From assembly GCA_001931905.2 (NCBI GenBank), contig MSJI02000286.1, forward strand, positions 1-21,118: DNA of 21,118 bases, given 5' to 3'. Shown here piece after piece: positions 19,264-21,118 of the stretch. Position 1 is the stretch's first letter; each line of letters starts with the position of its first letter. The translations under genes were made by a program, and so were the position numbers. The stretch comes from Cladosporium sp. IMV 00045. Lineage: Eukaryota; Ascomycota; Dothideomycetes; Cladosporiales; Cladosporiaceae. The notes beneath the pieces are model-generated. The model ran no database searches, was not told the origin of the DNA, and was given only the letters and a program-made list of their open reading frames with translations.

Positions 19264-19662
19264 ATGTCCACAACGCAGTCTGGATCTATCGTAGTGGGCC
19301 CCGAGGCAATCGCTGTCTTGACCGGCACATTTCTCTCCGGTGAGTCACCATACTTGATACATGATAGCATCCCAGCAATGTCTCTGACTCTCTCAGGCCT
19401 GCTTATGAGCCTCTACTCAATCACTATGCCCGTCCTGATTTCGACTTCACCCTCTGAGCACGTGCTACTGCGACAGTGGAAGGATATATTCGACAAGGGC
19501 CATATCCAAGGTCCCGCACTAGCAGTTTCCACATCGGTCATCTACTGCTATGTTGCATGGGCTCGGGAGACGGCTAACGAGAGCGGAAAACCATATCTTC
19601 TTGCCGCGGCTCTGACCATGGGCATCGTGCCATATAACGTCACTATAGGGGAAACCGGATAG
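19264..19662 (+). pseudogene. Anthrone oxygenase (DUF1772 family), 3' end removed by transposon insertion
   Basis: Exons 19264-19339 and 19397-19662, with a 57-bp intron (GTGAGT ... TCTCAG). The first 108 or so residues fit the anthrone oxygenase family (MdpH N-terminal part, EncC, TpcL, ClaD type): VLTGTFLSGLLMSLYSITMPVL as the first membrane helix, WKDIFDKGHIQGPALAV, then AAALTMGIVPYNV. At that point the family would continue with a MPTN-containing segment and a last helix. Instead the frame runs into the transposon end, adds about five foreign residues and stops at 19660-19662, for 113 aa against about 150 or more expected. The intron is a multiple of three without stops. The family oxidises anthrones to anthraquinones. 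Loss of the C-terminal helix very probably abolishes activity. The missing 3' part is not found in the rest of the window. Confidence 0.8.
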
Positions 19663-20701
19663 GAGGGGAAACCGGACGGAATTTCAGACTCTCTACCTTG
19701 GATTTGATCTCTTACTAGCTACGATAATATAATCACTCTCGCTTTCGGCTATATTACTCTCGATACCTTTATCTTCCTCGTCCTCGATTTCGGGAGTCGT
19801 AGCTTTCGCCTTTCGCTTCCTCTTTAGCTTTCCCTTCGAGGCTTCCGCTTCCGCTCTTTCGACTACCTCGAGGATTTCCTTCGTATTAAAGACGAACCTC
19901 CCTTTTATCGCTACGCGCTTCCCTTTCTTACGTTCCTTACGTATCCGTAATAGCTCTTTATACTCCGTATTCTCCTTCTATAAGAGAGCGTTCTCGGAAG
20001 AGGTTCTCTCGAAAGCCGCTCCCGATCGCTCGATATACCGCTTTACGGGAGTCTCGAGAGTAGAAGAACGAACGATCGAGTTAACTAGCGACGTCGCCTC
20101 CTATAACTCCGTACCCTCCGGCGGCGAACTATCTAGTAGAGAGCGGTCTAGGTCGTTCGTATTCGTAATAGGAGGCGGCGTAACTCGAGAAGGCTCCGAG
20201 GGTATTCGAAGAGTAGAGAGGATAGTAATCGGGCTTAGAGGGTAGATACCGGACGTACGGAAGGCCGACTCGACGTTCTTAGCCGTAAAGGCCCTAGATC
20301 TAGCCGTAATATAGGCCGAAGTCTACTCGATACGCGGTATTCGTCGAGTATCTAACCGGAAAAGCCGGTCGATCTCGGTCGATAAAGCCCGCTTTAGAGG
20401 GCCGAATAGCCCGACGTCGAGGGGTTATAATAGATACGAGGTATGCGGAGGTAATACGACTAGGTCGATACTCTTATCGAGGCAAAAGGCGATAAACCTA
20501 GCCGTAAGGTGCGATCCGTGTCCGTCGAGTAGTAATAGCCTCCTTTTTCCGTCGTTACAGGCCGTTTCGGGTTCGAATAACGTAGTTAACCACTCGTAGG
20601 CGTGAGAATCGGACGTCTACCTACTAGAAGACGTAGAGAACTTCCACTTCTTAGGCGTAGAAGTCGGTATCTACCCGGTATTCGTATCTTTCGCCCGGAA
20701 G
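19646..20701 (-). mobile_element. RIP-mutated pogo/Fot1-type (DDE_1) DNA transposon, 3' portion
   Basis: The left end begins at a TA dinucleotide (19644-19647, CACTATAGGGG), the usual target of Tc1/mariner-pogo elements. Close to it a 12-bp direct repeat, GGGGAAACCGGA, occurs at 19648-19659 and 19665-19676. The reverse strand carries a transposase remnant. From 19736 to 20443 there is not one CpA or TpG dinucleotide, the mark of RIP at CpA sites. The right end stops within the transposase, about residue FRAKDTNTG, where hAT-like sequence begins at about 20702. The N-terminal half and the other terminal repeat are absent from the window; they may lie beyond the hAT element. Confidence 0.85.
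19693..20700 (-). pseudogene. pogo/Fot1-type transposase remnant (DDE_1 endonuclease)
   Basis: The reverse strand can be read in one frame from the right junction to a terminal TAG at 19695-19693. It shows a SDSHAYEWLTTLFEP segment, the catalytic-domain signature LLLLDGHGSHLTARFIAFC, VVLPPHTSYLL followed by a PLDVGLFGPLKRAL segment, and a Lys/Glu-rich tail. These are the conserved blocks of fungal pogo-family DDE endonucleases. At least six in-frame stops interrupt it, each at a place where a Gln or Trp codon is expected (for example between LL and PLDV). CAA/CAG to TAA/TAG and TGG to TAG are exactly the changes RIP makes. The N-terminal helix-turn-helix/CENP-B region is missing. The frame holds throughout, so only substitutions, not indels, killed it. 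Confidence 0.85.
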
Positions 20702-20708
20702 CAGGCCT

Positions 20709-20840
20709 GTCAACAGTCAAACAGTCAAGATAATGGGACCTATTTGTGTTGACTGTTTGAGAAACGGACTTCACGTTGTTTGTTTGACTGATTGAGGGCA
20801 GGTACTCTTGTTTGATTGGAAAGTTATTTGACTGTTTGAC
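20709..20840. repeat. Inverted and direct copies of TTGACTGTTTGA
   Basis: One complement copy (TCAAACAGTCAA, 20717-20728), two forward copies (20749-20760 and 20828-20839) and weaker relatives (TTTGACTGATTGA near 20783, TTTGATTGG near 20811) are packed within 130 bp. They are probably transposase-binding subterminal repeats. Confidence 0.75.
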
Positions 20841-20960
20841 AATGACTAAGCAGCAATCATTGCCGTGCAGAGAAGCAAATCTCCGTCGATTGGAAACGCC
20901 ACACATGTCGTCCGTGACGGCATTAGCAGTTCCCGGAAGAACTGTGACATGTGACATATT

Positions 20961-21118
20961 TCACAGGGCCCGATCATTGTTTAATTCCTGTAACGAAGCC
21001 CACGTCTGTGCGCCATCTACAATGCCAGAGATGAGCCAGCTCTTTAGACACTGCTCAGCCTGAATGATATCCCCTCTTAAGCTGTGGCGCTCCTCGGTGA
21101 CCATCTTCTTCGCACGAC
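20961..21118 (-). CDS. hAT-family transposase C-terminus (partial)
   Basis: The reverse strand is open from the window edge to a TGA at 20963-20961 (51 codons, frame starting at 21116). The visible residues include AKKMVTEERHSLRGDIIQAE followed by QCLKSWLISGIVDG. This resembles the end of the hAT dimerisation domain in fungal elements, where an R(K)xxxxERxxL stretch is followed by the invariant CLKxW. Assignment rests on this short motif plus the neighbouring repeats. The alternative is an unrelated protein end. Unlike the adjoining pogo copy it shows no RIP-type stops in the part that is visible. Confidence 0.5.
   Translation of the reverse strand, partial: RAKKMVTEERHSLRGDIIQAEQCLKSWLISGIVDGAQTWASLQELNNDRAL

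Larger units (their letters stand above)
20702..21118 (-). mobile_element. hAT-like transposon end, nested in the pogo element (partial)
   Basis: From about 20702 (CAGGCCTGTCAACAG) the sequence regains normal CpA/TpG content. Copies of TTGACTGTTTGA or its complement lie at 20717-20728 (complement), 20749-20760 and 20828-20839, typical of the subterminal repeats that hAT transposase binds. A hAT-like C-terminal coding fragment follows on the reverse strand. Terminal CAGG is a common hAT end. The expected 8-bp target duplication cannot be tested because the other end is outside the window. Confidence 0.55.

Noticed and set aside
19736..20443. Simple-sequence or low-complexity DNA, or a genuine functional region of odd composition
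   Set aside because: It reads as a pogo-type transposase in one frame with Gln/Trp-to-stop changes, which RIP explains fully.
1..21118. tRNA, rRNA or CRISPR features
   Set aside because: No tRNA-like cloverleaf, rRNA segment or regularly spaced repeat array was noticed; the sequence is fungal, so CRISPR is not expected.

Overview
The window is nuclear DNA of a filamentous ascomycete (Pezizomycotina). Its genes carry short GT-AG introns of about 49-116 bp with CTAAC/CTGAC-like branch points, there are no bacterial signals, and a transposon copy at the right end bears an extreme repeat-induced point mutation (RIP) signature. I cannot name the species. The enzyme set resembles anthraquinone clusters known from Aspergillus (monodictyphenone) and from Dothideomycetes (cladofulvin, dothistromin).

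Layout, left to right: the first 49 codons of a non-reducing PKS (-, running off the left edge); a divergent metallo-beta-lactamase-fold thioesterase (+); an O-methyltransferase (+); a scytalone dehydratase-like enzyme (-); a GST / P450 / GST block (+); a broken AflS/MdpA-like coactivator (-); a frameshifted AvfA/StcO-like oxidoreductase (-); an atypical SDR (-); a second NAD(P)-binding protein (-); an EthD-type decarboxylase (+); a trihydroxynaphthalene/versicolorin reductase-like SDR (-); and a truncated anthrone oxygenase (+). The last gene is cut by a RIP-mutated pogo/Fot1-type transposon, which is itself cut by a younger hAT-like element running off the right edge.

Inferred pathway, from family knowledge: PKS plus thioesterase release an atrochrysone carboxylic acid-type octaketide; the EthD enzyme decarboxylates it; the anthrone oxygenase makes an emodin-type anthraquinone; the reductase and the scytalone dehydratase-like enzyme together deoxygenate it (emodin to chrysophanol type); and the O-methyltransferase, P450, SDRs and GSTs tailor it.

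The main discovery is decay. Three pathway genes are damaged in different ways: four lesions in the coactivator, a one-base frameshift in the AvfA-like gene, and transposon truncation of the anthrone oxygenase. Most other enzymes remain open with intact motifs. The window looks like an anthraquinone cluster caught during inactivation, with a layered transposon history at one border. All exon structures were deduced by eye from splice signals and remembered family motifs; no alignment was run.
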